Origin: Capitella teleta
Lineage: Eukaryota; Annelida; Polychaeta; Capitellidae
NCBI GenBank assembly: GCA_000328365.1
Contig: KB302197.1
Coordinates: forward strand, 227,659 to 291,658
Length of the DNA: 64,000 nucleotides
Direction: 5' to 3'
Shown here: positions 1 to 39,694 of the stretch, in pieces
How the letters are laid out: each line of letters starts with the position of its first letter
How positions within the stretch are numbered: the stretch's first letter is position 1
The notes under the pieces: model-generated
The model's input: the letters and a program-made list of their open reading frames with translations, nothing else
Databases searched by the model: none
Told to the model about the DNA's origin: nothing
Position numbers and translations under genes: made by a program

Positions 1-690
1 TACACATAACGCAATGTTCCTTTTTGATGACTGTTGCTGCTTTCCTGATCTCTTTCTGATCATTATGTTGGTTGATGGACACCAGAGCCATCTTCGACTT
101 GCTTGATGTCTTTGTGTCCGAGGTTTTTGAAGATCTGGAGTCCACGGATCTTGAACTTCTGGAATCCAACAGAATCGCTGCGTATGGTGAGCCTGCTACT
201 TCTGCTCTCTCAGCAACAAATGCTGACAGGTCACCAAAGGTTGGATTTCTACATTGCTTGTAGATGTTTGAAGATCTCTCAACCCATTTCACTTTGAATG
301 GCTTTGGTAATCTTCCAGCAATCTTGTTCAGTGTATCATCACTATCCAGGTTTGCGGCATAATTCAGTTTCCGCAATGCTGTTGCACAGCCGTTCATTTT
401 CTGGGCGAGGGTCCTCAGGGCGGCGTCGTCTGATATGGCGATCGGAGGACCACTGGTGAGTGACTCAAGGTGCTTTCTGGCGATGATGTGAGGTTTTCCA
501 TAGTGCTCAGTCAATATCTTCCATGCTTCTATGTAACCAATCTCAGGCGGTAGCACAACGCAGTTCTTGATTGCTTCCCATTGCGCTTCCTTCACAGTAC
601 TGCAGCAGGTAGCTCAGCTTGAGGCTTGAGGAGATTTTCTGGGCACCGATGTGAGTCTCAAAGTTAGACTGAAAGGACACGAACTCTGTT
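1..690 (-). mobile_element. BEL/Pao LTR-retrotransposon gag fossil (partial)
   Basis: Read on the minus strand, this stretch carries the signature of the BEL/Pao gag region (DUF1759-like). It has an aromatic/acidic start, a YLL-type helix, an AW..L...YGKP segment, a leucine-rich segment ending in a LP..F...W motif, and a PTFGDLSAFV-type block. The first Cys-x2-Cys of a zinc knuckle follows at the window edge. The element continues beyond position 1. It is broken, with a small number of breaks, and no LTR, protease, reverse transcriptase or integrase is visible here. It is an old copy, but the family blocks are still readable, so it is not extremely ancient. The plus-strand open frames over it are shadows. 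Confidence 0.85.
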
Positions 691-1114
691 GCGACGCCCT
701 TGCTGCCTGCTCTTCATCCTGCGACTGCCACGCAGGTGGTGGTCTGAGCTGGTTGCTGCCGACGCCCTTGCTGCCTGCTCTTCATCCTGCGACTGACACG
801 CTGGTGGTGGTCTGAGCTGGTTGCTGCCGACGCCCTTGCTGCCTGCTCTTCATCCTGCGACTGCCATGCTGGTGGTGGTCCGAGCTGGTTGCTGCCGACG
901 CCCGTGCTGCCTGCTCTTCATCCTGCGACTGCCACGCTGGTGGTGGTCCGTCGGTACGAGCTGGTTGCTGCCGACGCCTTTGCTGCTTGCTCTTCATCCT
1001 GCGACTGCCACGCTGGTGGTGGTCTGAGCTGGTTGCTGCCGACGCCCTTGCTGCCTGCTCTTCATCCTGCGACTGCCACGCTGGTGGTGGTCTGAGCTGG
1101 TTGCTGCCGACGCC
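685..1114. repeat. 68-bp GC-rich tandem repeat, about six copies
   Basis: A unit of 68 bp is repeated about six times; the anchor TTCATCCTGCGACTG recurs near 713, 780, 848, 917, 994 and 1061. One unit is 9 bp longer. Copies differ by only a few bases, so the expansion is recent. Because 68 is not a multiple of three, the reading frame rotates from copy to copy. The frames stay open on both strands, which creates spurious open frames (minus-strand reading rich in QSQDEEQAARASAATSSDHH). The array joins the gag fossil directly and may have grown from its upstream part. Confidence 0.95.
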
Positions 1115-1141
1115 CGTACATTGAGGCCCTGCTGCTGATGG

Positions 1142-1426
1142 TTGTCCTACAACGTGGTAGTTATGTCTTATCAAGCACCGACTGAGTCGTTTGCCTCACG
1201 TAGGCGTGGTTTGTTGAGCCATTTTACCCGCATTGCCAATGACTTTGAAGCATATATCTGTGATGCAGAGTATCACGATAGTCATAGTATTAATGCTTAT
1301 ATAGGTAGCCTGACTGAGGCCTATGCTAAGTATTGTGAAGTACACGAGATAGTTTTGAATGATTGGTCTTTGAATTCGGATCAATATCCAAAATCCGCTA
1401 AAATCCGCGTTACGGAATATACATGA
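1142..1426 (+). mobile_element. Possible gag-like retroelement piece (fossil)
   Basis: A 94-codon plus-strand open frame has a pattern reminiscent of the N-terminal helical part of BEL/Pao-type gag proteins: an RRRGLLSHFTRI start, then acidic and helical blocks with an AYIGSL..AY.KY..VHE motif. It points the opposite way to the gag fossil at 1-690, so the two are not one simple insertion. I see no flanking LTR. It is a fragment; family assignment rests on motif resemblance only, and an unrelated short host exon is possible. Confidence 0.35.
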
Positions 1427-1845
1427 AATTGGTAAAAGGGTTTAGTGTGTTTCTTGAAGGTATCATTTATATGACATGGTAGAACCAATATTTACCACTG
1501 TTATTGTGCCCAAACTGTTGAATAGGTACTACTCTTAAGGAAAAATTCAGTATAGCACGTAATTTCCCGCTATTTTGTGAATTTGTTGTGCACGCTCTCA
1601 TGTTGCAGAATTTGGAACTATATTTAGAGTATCCCTCGTGTGCTCTTATCGTCAGGTTTCACGATGTTTTCGCCTGTTGATTTTCTTTATTGTTTAGTAC
1701 ATGTTGATTACGAGTACTTCATTTACTCAACTCGTACTATTCATGCACCCAGTAATGCCAATTTTACCAAGGAAGCAGAGGGGAAAAAATCGAAAACACC
1801 TGTATCGATGGTGGGAGTTTATGTAACGTCATTTAAAATATAGTA

Positions 1846-1851
1846 TTTAAT
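1846..1851 (-). terminator. Possible ATTAAA poly(A) signal
   Basis: ATTAAA on the minus strand, about 110 nt after the stop of the Ser/Arg-rich terminal exon. It is the commonest variant of AATAAA and the first such hexamer found downstream of that stop. The match is short, so this is a weak call. Confidence 0.3.
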
Positions 1852-1962
1852 GGCTATTTCGGTGTCTCAAAAATAACCCCGCGAAATTACGAAACCAAGG
1901 AAAACTTATCAACAACAGGGAATTTCATTGCCAAGGAGCTAAATCCGCTGATCAATGGGGGA

Positions 1963-2936
1963 TTATTCAAAAATGATATTGCAATTACTCGATTCTGAGA
2001 TCATGACGCTGGGGATATCGACAGTTATGATTTCTTTACGCACACTCAGCGGTGAGCCAACAGGAGTGTTTTCAGCTTGAAGTACGGCAGGTGTTTGATC
2101 AAGACGGTTGATCACCAGTGAAACATCTTTGGTGTTATCTGGTTTCTGGGTCATCGGTTGGGATATCCTTTTGCCCATTATTTCGAGATCACACCCATGA
2201 TAACTTTGTATTGAAATTGAATGCATGTCGCTCCCTTCAGAGGTACTAGAGCGAGATGGACAATGCACGATCTGTTGATTGTGGTCTGCCACCATCCGCA
2301 CGGGATTCGGGGCAGCGACGCAACGGGTCGGACACGTTCTTCGTTTGGCTATCTGCGCTGTACGCACGTAGCTCATGTAAATATCAACGGATTTTGTGTC
2401 CCTCATCTTTGCACTAGGATCCAACGGAATTCTGGATAGGTTGGACGACCTGGACGATGGACGTGATCGATGTTCTTCTCTGGACAACGGAAGCTCGGTC
2501 AATATATTTTTGGTTAAGTTGTCTGTTTTCTTGAACGTCTTGATGCACTTATGTACCTGTGTGTACAGAAGATTCTCCGTCGATGCCGCTCTCGCGTGTC
2601 TTCCATTGGATGTCGGCAGAGGTCGAATAAGAAGATTTTCATTCGAGTTATATAAGCTGATGTGTTCACTCTTTTGTCTTAGGTCACGTTCTTTTGATAT
2701 TGACATGGAACGAGATTTTGAACATCCAACCATTTCCTCGTCATTCTTCGTGCAAACAATGACTGGCATCTTTAACTGAAATGCTCCATATCCGTGAGTG
2801 TTTATGTACATCCTATCAGGTGCTTGGCTGGGAAATTTAGAATTCCCCAACTTATTTATCAAAAAGTATTCCGAGGGCTTGGATAGATCCATTGGGTTAG
2901 TTGCAACTACACTGTCATATTTATACGCTCTCTGTG
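1963..2936 (-). CDS. Large terminal exon of an unrecognised Ser/Arg-rich protein
   Basis: The minus strand is open from a good 3' splice acceptor (a long pyrimidine-rich run ending TATTCACAG, exon from 2936) to a stop at 1963-1965, about 323 codons. Reading begins RAYKYDSVVATNP and reaches an internal ATG at 2892 that could start a 309-residue protein. I do not recognise the family. It is hydrophilic, rich in Ser, Arg, Asn and Thr, without a signal peptide or membrane segment. It has many basic Arg-x-x-Ser-type sites (for example RSMSIS and RAASTENLL), as in cytoplasmic, phosphorylated, disordered tails. A TATAAATA sequence sits at 2916-2925, but only about 25 bp before the ATG, so an acceptor fits better than a promoter. 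Upstream exons were not found. Weak ATTAAA lies at 1846-1851. Confidence 0.6.
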
Positions 2937-4523
2937 AATAGGTGATGTGGAGTAGAGGAGAAACAAATTAACAGTGGTCGGTTCACTCTCATTTATGACG
3001 TAAGGCTCCAGCTAATCAGACAGATATCGATTTCCTAATCTGATGAACATGGAGGATTATCTCGCGGTTTAAACATCGGACAGTTTCACCGCAGGTAAAG
3101 CATGAACGTAATCATTATTCATAATCGTTATTCCGAATTCTGTGGTGCAATGAATTGTTCAGGTAAAGAACACGTTCAGAGGCTGAAAAGACTATCTAAC
3201 TATTGTTCTATCTTGGCCATCACCATAACAGCTAACGGCCTCGACGCGATGGATATGTTGTGAGTTACCGTATGCATATTTAGATGAATGCTGTAATTTA
3301 ACGCAATTCACCCTTAAAGGGAGGGAGAACTGGTTAAAAATGGACTTTGAGTCGTTATTTGATGCACCAAAAATGATTTCTATGCCTGGCCCACACAAGG
3401 AATATCATCGCTAACGATTTCGCGGGAGATATATTGCTAATTAGGCGTGACGTCAGAAGCTGTGATGAAACACGAGTTCCCCATCTTTTACAATGGGCCT
3501 CGTCATATCAGCGTGTCCTGCGACTAAATCCCTGGATAATTTTTTCTTTTCTTTTCGGAAATAGATAGAATAATCATTTTGCCACCAGTCAGACGCGAAA
3601 AAAAGAATATTTTTCGCTATTTTTCTTATTTTAACAAGCGATTTTCTAGGACACCTACCATGGATTCTCATCCTGAAACAGTAAAAAGGTCAGCCAGAGT
3701 GCACCACGCATGCGCTTTCGTTTCGTAAACAACAAAGATGTCCTTTTATGGCGAAGATGATCTGCTCTGATTGGCTGAAATCAATAGCTTCACGAGGGGA
3801 ACGGGACCAATCACGGCCAGCCTACAGCTGACGAGTGCCTCCTATACTTCGTAATGGAAGCCATTCTCCCATAGGCGCAATGCTAACCCCGATATTCGAA
3901 ATGCATTATTTCCTTACACTTGCGTCCAGGCATGGTGTTTTTGGCACGGAATGCTATCAATTGGTGCTATGGGTCAATAGAAAATTACTTAAAATTCAGC
4001 TCCCCATCCCTTTAAACACTCCCTTGCTGCCTCTATACATGTCGATGGATTACTGTAGGCTACATCACATGTGGTCCAATCTGACGGTGTTTGTTGTGCA
4101 TAACATTACGTACCCCTGACTTCATAATATTTATTATATCAAGAAATTAAACATAATTCCTGAATTTGTTTTATTTATAATGTTCAAATATAATGAAATG
4201 AAAGTGAAGACTGAAGATACACACGTGCATGAATTGAATAATGGAGAATAAAAAAAAAAGGAAAATATTGAAATTGCCGATACACAAAAGTTTGTTCCTG
4301 TACAGACAAAGCACGGATACTGTGATAATACGGGCCCTCGTTTTGTTGTGGTCATACCAGCCTTCCTTTTGTTATAGGAACAAACATGTAGATCCCGACC
4401 GCAATCATTGTGATCTTACAGTTCATAATAATTATGAAGTTGAACATTTCGCCAGCTGCGTTTAAAGCACGTTGAATCCATTCTTAACCAAGGGAAGCAC
4501 ATCTTTCATCTTTGACATTATCA

Positions 4524-4613
<90 letters not shown>

Positions 4614-5311
4614 ATCGTGTATTAAAAAATGTCACACAATAATTCTCACTCGAGAAATGGTGCGAACAGCATATAAAAGAAACCGAATGACTCAACAGGA
4701 AGAAAACGAAGAACACAAAATGTTTGTTTGCGTGCCCACATAATGCACGCTTGAATATAGAAACGCCTTTACATTCAAAGTCACCGTAACTAATATAATC
4801 CTAATGGCAGCAAATAAAATGCCGTTTTGACTTCGGACCAATCACGGGCCTGATATATATTATACTAGAAGGTCAAAATCGGTTTCATAACGCACTTCAA
4901 ATAATTCGATCGTAAGACCAACACGCCAGCTCTGGACTTCAGCTAATCCGGACCGCCACAAATATTGCTGTCTGTGCGGAGCTCTGATTCGTTAGAGGTA
5001 GCTCAGCACATAAGAATAGTCATAATGCAACCATGAATAGTACAAAACAAAATGCACCGTTGCAAAATCCCATCACACGGACAGTAGTTCTGGACTTCAT
5101 CCGCCAGGATTAAAATTATCAAGCGAGCCATAGATAATTACGCGAGCTGGCTGCCTTAGTATAATTATTAGGTCTTTGTTACAAGAAAACTAGAAGAGCT
5201 TTCACGCACCCTCAGTCAATTCACCGTGGCGCCACCTCTCGAGAGGCATCTGAATTAGTCGATCTGCTCATAATTATCTGAAGTTTGAATATCCCCATGC
5301 TTTAAAATGCT
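2937..5311. other. Gene-free stretch between the Ser/Arg-rich exon and rapsyn
   Basis: No convincing exon was found on either strand; open frames here are short and of random composition. It holds a perfect cAMP-response-element palindrome (TGACGTCA, 3448-3455) and the (TTA)n tract. It may contain unrecognised upstream exons of the minus-strand gene ending at 1963. Confidence 0.5.
4524..4612. repeat. (TTA)n microsatellite
   Basis: About 30 uninterrupted copies of the trinucleotide ATT/TTA. Translated on the minus strand it gives a run of Asn, which explains a spurious 84-residue frame over it. Confidence 0.98.
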
Positions 5312-5329
5312 TTTGAGATGCATGACAGC

Positions 5330-5335
5330 TTTATT
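5330..5335 (-). terminator. Rapsyn poly(A) signal AATAAA
   Basis: AATAAA followed by G on the minus strand, about 240 nt past the rapsyn stop. It is the first canonical hexamer downstream and implies a 3' UTR of roughly 260 nt. Confidence 0.6.
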
Positions 5336-5577
5336 TTGATAGCTGGCTCTATATTCACTGAATGCATCATAATTTGCCACTGACGATACATAGAAACACG
5401 TACGCTGCTTATTGGATATACATGCCAGTCGGAGGTTATGATGAATTGAGAAGACATGAGTTGAGCAGGACGCTCGCGCGTTACATGTGACGTCCCTGAA
5501 TGCAATGAAAATCACAACGTTGCAAGTCATGATGAATTCGAACGTTATGATTATGAAGCGTGGAGGTCCGTCCGCTG

Positions 5578-32474
<26,897 letters not shown>

Positions 32475-32700
32475 GGTGCCTCCTGTCAATCCATGAGTTA
32501 AGACGCGTCCTGGCTCTGCATTGATTTCACCGATTGCGACCAATTCAGCGTAAATGCCACCCTTTTTTCTGTCGCATGTGCTAGTCCCTCGCTGCGCTGA
32601 AGCCGCAGAACTGCAGATGCTGCCGTTGCCGCTGCCGCTTATAAATAGACCTGTCCATCGGGGACCATTTCGTCTACGCTGTCTCCAGGCAGCTGCAGCA
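32475..32700 (-). promoter_or_regulatory. Putative rapsyn promoter and 5' leader
   Basis: On the minus strand a TATTTATAAG element spans 32647-32638. A muscle-type E-box CAGCTG lies about 45 bp upstream (32690-32695), beside a (CAG)n-like tract. If transcription starts about 30 bp past the TATA-like element, the leader is roughly 140 nt with three short upstream ATG frames (11, 8 and 3 codons including stop) before the perfect-Kozak start. E-boxes bound by myogenic bHLH factors are known for vertebrate rapsyn; here this is inference. Confidence 0.4.
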
Positions 32701-34754
32701 GCAGCAGCAGCCGCCATGGAATGTACCTGGGCGCCCCCCTTCCTGCCCGCTCCGCCCTTCGCATGCAGTACAATACATACACGTGAATACAACCCCTTCC
32801 ACTGCTCTGACAAAACGCATGTCACACTCTATTATGAAGCATTCGTAATCGAATGATGCTTTGATGTCGTCAATTCTGATGTCACACGATGTCAGGTGTG
32901 TCAATGAAAGAGCAACTATTTGTAATCGATAATCATTTTGTATAATGTGAGATCAATACTACAGGAATCATAGCATTCTCTTCTCTTGCGGCTGCATCAT
33001 CGATATCTCGTTGTTTTCCGAACCCAATTAATACGGAATGATATAGATCCGGCTCAATGGCCTCACGTGAACCGCTGTGGAACTTGCGATTTTGGGCGGT
33101 CGATCAAAGAATATGATCAATCACTGTGATTACCAGTGCTCAAGTACATTGCGCTTACAATGCAACTGAAGCATGTAGTGGGACATGTACACTGTGTACA
33201 TTATTTATCATTATCACTTATGTCCTCAGTTGAACCTTGTGCACAAAACACAGGTTAAAACACGTGCTCTCTCAACCGGCAGCAGCTCTCCATGAAGAAT
33301 TCATCAAACACTCCTTAGTTCGTTCGGTGATATTTGCAATTCTGGGCAAGTACATATATACCTAAGAGAACCATTACATGTTTCTGCAACTGAATAATTA
33401 TATCATATAGTTCTGGGTACAAAATGTACGCTCTTTGGTAAAGCTCACATAATTATACGTTGAAATGTGCACAGAATATGTAGCATCCGTACCTTGCAAC
33501 CCAAATCGAGTCAAAGAGCCGAATTACTCACCACCAAGCCTTCTCAAGGACGCTGTTATTGCATAAAAGGAAGGTCTGGCAGCGCATTTGGTCGCCCCAT
33601 GAACACCCGCACGTTCTGCCGTTTATAGCTCAGATTTCTTGGCTGAGGACGGCTCATGCGATTCAACTAAGTAGGCGCACATTGAAGCCACATTTTTACT
33701 GACAGAGCAATGAAACTGAACGGCTTCATGTATTATTATTAAGGCAAGCTTTGTTGAGGAGATATATTTCAAAGGGATTACATCTACACTGTGCATACGT
33801 ATAATACCTGCACGGTAGTTCTCCTCTGTCAGTTGTGTATTTTACTAATTACTAATTACCGGTGCATTCTTACGGTCTCTGCCTGTCTTTCATGATGATC
33901 GAGCTAGCGTCAGTTTCGATACTAATTAAACAAGCCAATTAAGAATCGTCCCTAGTGATTTTATGATAATTGATTATATCTCGCGTTCATTGATTCGACC
34001 AAGTGGCGTAGAGGATCTCCTCAACCAGCGAAATCGAACAGATGAGGCGGATGAGTACATTTTCTGTGCATCTCGATGATTCGTGTGTTCTGCACTACAA
34101 TTAAGGTCGGTTATAGTCGAGAGCAAAGCAAAAGAAAATGCGATTAATTGCAAAAGTGATGGGAATAAATTGCTTTAACTGAGTGCTGTTATTGTGGCCG
34201 ACATGGTCGACGCAAACATGACAGAGTACATGTAATGAAATGCTGATTGCAATAGGCAACCTCGAGTTACGTCAGCAAAATTTAGGATGACATGATATCT
34301 CGGCACAAATAATTATTCGTCTTCCAACGAAGTGATGTCTCTTGAATTTAGACAATATGTCCAATCCGAGATCCCTGAAAATATTCGTATCAAGTAGAAG
34401 TATCTTGCTCGTAATTAACAAGTCTTCTTGACCTAGACTTAGACACAACTAGACAGATACATCTTTCGCCTCAGAAGCTCTCAATTAGTTGTGTGCTGTC
34501 TTTCTCTAAGATTTGATGTCTCAACCTCGTGCAAATCTATTTAAATACAAATGTAAGTCATGTTCTGCTCATGACTTATTCATATAAATTTGACATCGGG
34601 TAGGATACTTGAATCTCATATAATCACATCGTAGAAGGCATATGTATATATTTATATTTTCAGTAGCGACACTCATGACTAACTATACATGCATGTTTCT
34701 GGTATTATATCTATTCAATCAGCTAACTGCGTATTTTCGCCCTATCTTCTGCGG

Positions 34755-34976
<222 letters not shown>

Positions 34977-37900
34977 GCTTTACGAGGGAGTAGGTGTAAG
35001 ATAAAAAATGAAGGACGTTGAGAACGAAGGCACTCACATCTCAGAAACGACCGATGAATACGGTGATATATGGTGTGTTTCATGACTACCCTCCAAAGTA
35101 CAACAGTAGGTAGAGCAGCGAATTATGACATGATTCTGTCATCTTGCGAAGTAAAACTTCTCAAGGCGTTCCGTGTGAATGGCTTGATGCCTCATGCGAT
35201 TTGGGTGTGACACTCAGTCTTAGCGACAGCTTTCATGTCTTTAGTATATTGTATAAGTACATCATAGCGTTTTATGGACTAAGAGCCTAAAAAGGTTGAG
35301 AACGGCTTTTTACGAGAATTTTGTGGTTACGGCCATCCGCGTTATAACGCAAAACTCAGGCTTTCGTTTGGGATGTATTCTGAGTTTTGAGCTGTTGCTC
35401 ACATATGGAAACTGGTAATTCTATAATTAGAAATTATACTTAATCGGAAGTCAAAACCCAAGGGAAATATCTGTGCCTACGTATTAAGGCATATTAAAAA
35501 TAAAATTAAAATAAGTGAAAGAAAAAAAGGCTGACTTCACGTGGATTACCCAGTTTATGTTTGTTTAAATATTTCCAGGGTATTATAGGCTGCAGGGCCT
35601 GAACTGTTCTATCATGTCTCTAAACATTAAACATTCAAATTCGATGCATTCACCATTCCTGTCATCCTAATATCATGGAAAGGATTGGCTGAGATACGTA
35701 AGACCCAGCTGATGATCGAGACGCTTATATTATATAATATCCAGTCGTTCAGCAACGCCCTTCCATTGTTAACCACAACGCACCAATCAACGATGCTGTT
35801 AGGAACTCAGCACCGATCTCTATTCTTACGTACCATTTGAATAGCTCAGTCAAAATACTAGTAATTAGCGTAGACAATAGGGTAACCCATTAGTAGGCCT
35901 ATATAGTGAACAGCAAAAGAAACGCCACGAAAAGCCATCCAAGAGCCATCCGCAAAGCCAGAACAAAGCCATCCGGATTCCGGATCTCCGGAACCGATTC
36001 GTCCCTTCCACGGCATCTTCAACCGTCGAAATTGGGTTGTAATGTATTGCCGTGTGATAGATGAAGACACGATTAGACTACGACTTCCTGATGCTGACCT
36101 CACTGCTCACGCCCATTCTGAGCTCCAATCCTGGCCCTCCACTCCTCCAGAGACGCTTCAGATGGGCCCTGTCAGAAACACCGAGACGTAATTTAAATAA
36201 ACTTTCAAATTCTGCAATTATTCTAGAGCATTTATCTTTAAATTCGGTTGAAATCGGCTGGGAATGAAACGAACACGCGGGCTACCATGTTTCCATCAGA
36301 GCCCACCTGAGGCGTCTTTGGCGGAGTTGCGTTGCATTTCTTTTGTTGTTCAGTATAATTGCAGCAGAATTTGTTTTGCGGTAAATCTGCCATCTGGTAC
36401 TGGTGTCTTATTATGTAAGCTACAAACAAAGGGGATGAGGAGGATAAAAGAACCCACATCCTTTGAATCTCCGGTGTTCCGGTAGAAGAGGGATGTGAAC
36501 GGATTGAATCTCTGAATGGTCTCTCGAGGGCCTAGCTCTTCATCGGGTATGCAAGGAACTTTTGTTGGACACAAAAGAGGCCATGAGTCCAGAACAATTG
36601 ATCAAATCTGACAAAACATCACTGGAAACTCTTCACAAAGGATTTTTTTTTTCTTTTTGGAGTTCACTGAGAATGAGCGAGTGACCTTCTGCAATGTGTG
36701 TGTCATAGTACAGGGTGATTCCAAAGTTTATTGACAAGTAATGGGGGTTTTGTGGGTTTAATGGGGGGGGGGGCGTGGTGTGGTGTGTTACAAAAATGCC
36801 TTTCCTTTCTAAAACTGCGCTATCTAGCCTAACATAATAATTATTTTTAATTGGAGTACTAATAGCCTCTTATATTGCCCCTTTAAATAGTAAGCATTGA
36901 CAAAAGGTTACTCAAAACGTCGTTGATAATTGCCAAGCATGATCATCGAAGGATTGTTTGGCGAGCTAGCTATATGCCCTGGTCGTGTTTTTGGTAATAT
37001 TAAATGTCGTCAATTTCGATTCAGTTAATTAATTAGTATTCACGTGTACTACGGGAAAGGGATACATGTAATATGTATGGGTATGTGTCAGAATGGAATG
37101 ATAAGAAATATATTATGTGACGTGTTTGCAATGACTGCATGGATCTCTGAGGAAAACAATTCAAATAACTTGTGTGTATTTCCATGTAACAAGATATGGT
37201 CAATAACAACTTCCAACAAAAGGAATATAGTTACACACAACTTGTGTAACATCTTAACGATGCTTAACTTGATGATTTTTTTTCTTATTGGTTGTCACCT
37301 GGTATCATGCATTTGATGTTGACAGGGGTTGAATTTGATTGAAGTCTTGCAAAATAAACAGCGTTATGATAGAGTTCTTTCTGATCCAAGATAGGCGCGC
37401 ATGTCACTTCTATTTTGGTTGCCCATGGGGGTCATAACGTCATCGACATTAGTCTTCGTGTCGATTAACAACGATATAATAACAACTATCGTTCATTGCG
37501 ATCTCAGCGCTGACATACACAAAACCATCAATGAAAGGGGTTGCTAGCACTTCATCCTCCTGAGCATCCTAGCAGGTGGGTGTAAATCATAAATCTCCGT
37601 CTTCAAGAGATTTTAAGCTTCAATTTTTTTTAACCAGGTTGGTGCCGGCTAGCCAATTGACAACAGAGACATTACTGTGATTATCACCAATGTCATATTG
37701 ATACAATACAAATCAAAGCAATGCCGAACCATCTACCTCATCGTGCTAGTTGTGCAAACCTCGCTGCAAACCTTGAAACGTTATGAATCATGAATGCTTT
37801 GAGCAAGACATTCCAGGTGCCCACCATCAACACAATACAACATGCATAAAAATAAGCCTCATTCATGACGTCACCCAATCATGCATACTTGCGGACTCAG

Positions 37901-39478
37901 TGGAGACCGTATGACTGATCTTTCGCACTAGACTGGTGCATAATTTTCAGATTCTAATTAAGTTTCATGCATACTTGTAGTATGAAGAGCGGTCACTCAT
38001 GGTCTGTGGTTCGATATCGAAAACCAAAACTCGCCCTGGGCAATTTAACTCAGCCACCTGCTTCGTGCGATGCCAGCTGCAAATGTAAGTGAACACGAAG
38101 CTGATGAATGTACCTCCATGCAGGTGCTGCATGAATTGATGACCACCCGGCTTCTAGCTTTTCTGAGAGGTTGTTGGGTGTGCCCTCTGGTGGCGATGGA
38201 TCCTGTTGACCCATGCACGCTGGTTCACTTCTGGTTATAAATAAGTTTGCATTGTGTCTCGATGTTGATTGAAAGACCACTTTGTGCTTAATATACGTGT
38301 ATATGTCACATATAATATTTCAGTTTTCATAGATATGAAAATCAGAGTCACATCCGTGTAGATTATCCTCGTGACTTGAAATCCGGTAGACCTAAGCGGA
38401 TCTGGTCTCTAACTCGACTGGAAAATACTATTTGTAGCCTGCATGGGTTCCCGATGCCCTCCGGCCATGAAATAATTCATTCTTATATTTCCCTTTAACG
38501 ACGACTCCCAGTTTTAAAGTCTCAAACTCGGAAGTCTTTTTTTTTATAACCATTAACTCTCCCACATTCTCCCAGAACACGTCTCTACTCATGAGACACC
38601 GGAACATCAAGGAAACAGAGTTTGTTCCTGAAGTGGATTTAGCAGTCGAGAGTTGGCTTCGACGTGCCTCTCGCTAGGCCATGGACACGTTTTGCTTCAC
38701 TTCATCGATTTCTCAGAAGTTCAGATTAGATTCGCGTAGAGAACAATTTTTGTGAACCTCTGGCTTGATGCTCTTGTTTTGTGCTGCAAATGACAACATC
38801 TTCTGCCTCATGGAGTCTATTTTCCAAACACCAATGGTGAAACGGTGCCCCCCCTGAGGCCAACAGCATTGTGTATCCAACTGTTTTATGCCCTAAAAAA
38901 GTTCATTGTATTCCTGGAATCGACCCAAACACAAAAGACATCTTCTTATCTTGTGTAAGATTCATCCAAGGAAAGATCGATTGTCTGTGAATTTTTATTT
39001 TTATATATTTTTCTATTGCGGCTACTGAGCAATCAATATCAGTGCGTGTTGTTTCACGTGTAATGGTTGAGATATAATAATACACGCTTATTATGTCATT
39101 GGCTTTGGTAATCATCCCGCTGAAAACGGCGAAAGGCACACTAAACGACTTCCGAAACGACGCCTAATATAGCAGGGTGATTAACACTTAGAGGTCAAGA
39201 ATCAGAAGCTGTTCCCAACAAATAACATTAAATGTAATTATATACCATTAATTTCAGCGGTAACCAGTGGTAACCATAGAAAATATCACGTTCAGTGATA
39301 GCTCTTTTGCATACGATCTTTGCACTTGTTGACGTTTTTTCCATCTGCTGCAATGGGGTAGCAGTAACTGAACTCCGACTTGATTGAGAACGACTGGGAA
39401 TTTACGTGTAGCATTAGGGATACAAAATGAGGTATACATACGTATTGCATAGACAATGCGTGGTCGCTAATCAAATGC

Positions 39479-39694
39479 TCAACCCAATTTCCTGAAGAGA
39501 GTCTGACATTTCACCGCAGACGCTTCTTTCTGCTTGATCAGCCTTTGAAGTAGGTCAATGAGTCGCTTGAAGGTACTCATACAAGGTCTCTCGCTATCCA
39601 CGAATCTGTACAAGGGAATTTCAACTAAAGGTACGAATTGCCCGTGGTAATGAACTTGGTTCCTCAAGACGAACACATCAATATGCAGACACAC
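39479..39694 (-). CDS. Possible small exon, unrecognised helical C-terminus
   Basis: A 71-codon minus-strand frame, ending at a TGA, carries a strongly amphipathic end (MSTFKRLIDLLQRLIKQKEA and onward). A possible acceptor (CCCTTGTACAG) lies inside it. It is 1.3 kb past the acyltransferase stop on the same strand. I recognise no family and no matching upstream exon; it may be chance. Confidence 0.22.
   Translation of the reverse strand: MCLHIDVFVLRNQVHYHGQFVPLVEIPLYRFVDSERPCMSTFKRLIDLLQRLIKQKEASAVKCQTLFRKLG

Noticed and set aside
782-1174. 130-residue minus-strand frame rich in Gln, Ser and Arg, and plus-strand frames over the same DNA
   Set aside because: Produced by the 68-bp tandem repeat, which is open in rotating frames on both strands.
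4462-4716. 84-residue frame with a long Asn run
   Set aside because: Translation of the (TTA)n tract; flanks have no coding character.
32475-32825. N-terminal extension of the rapsyn frame by about 117 codons
   Set aside because: Low-complexity, Ala- and Gly-rich, and upstream of a perfect Kozak ATG that supplies the conserved MGQ myristoylation start; treated as 5' UTR and promoter.
36711-36740. ACAGGGTGATTCCAAAGT, like the terminus of some DNA transposons
   Set aside because: No inverted partner was found nearby and a single short match is not enough.
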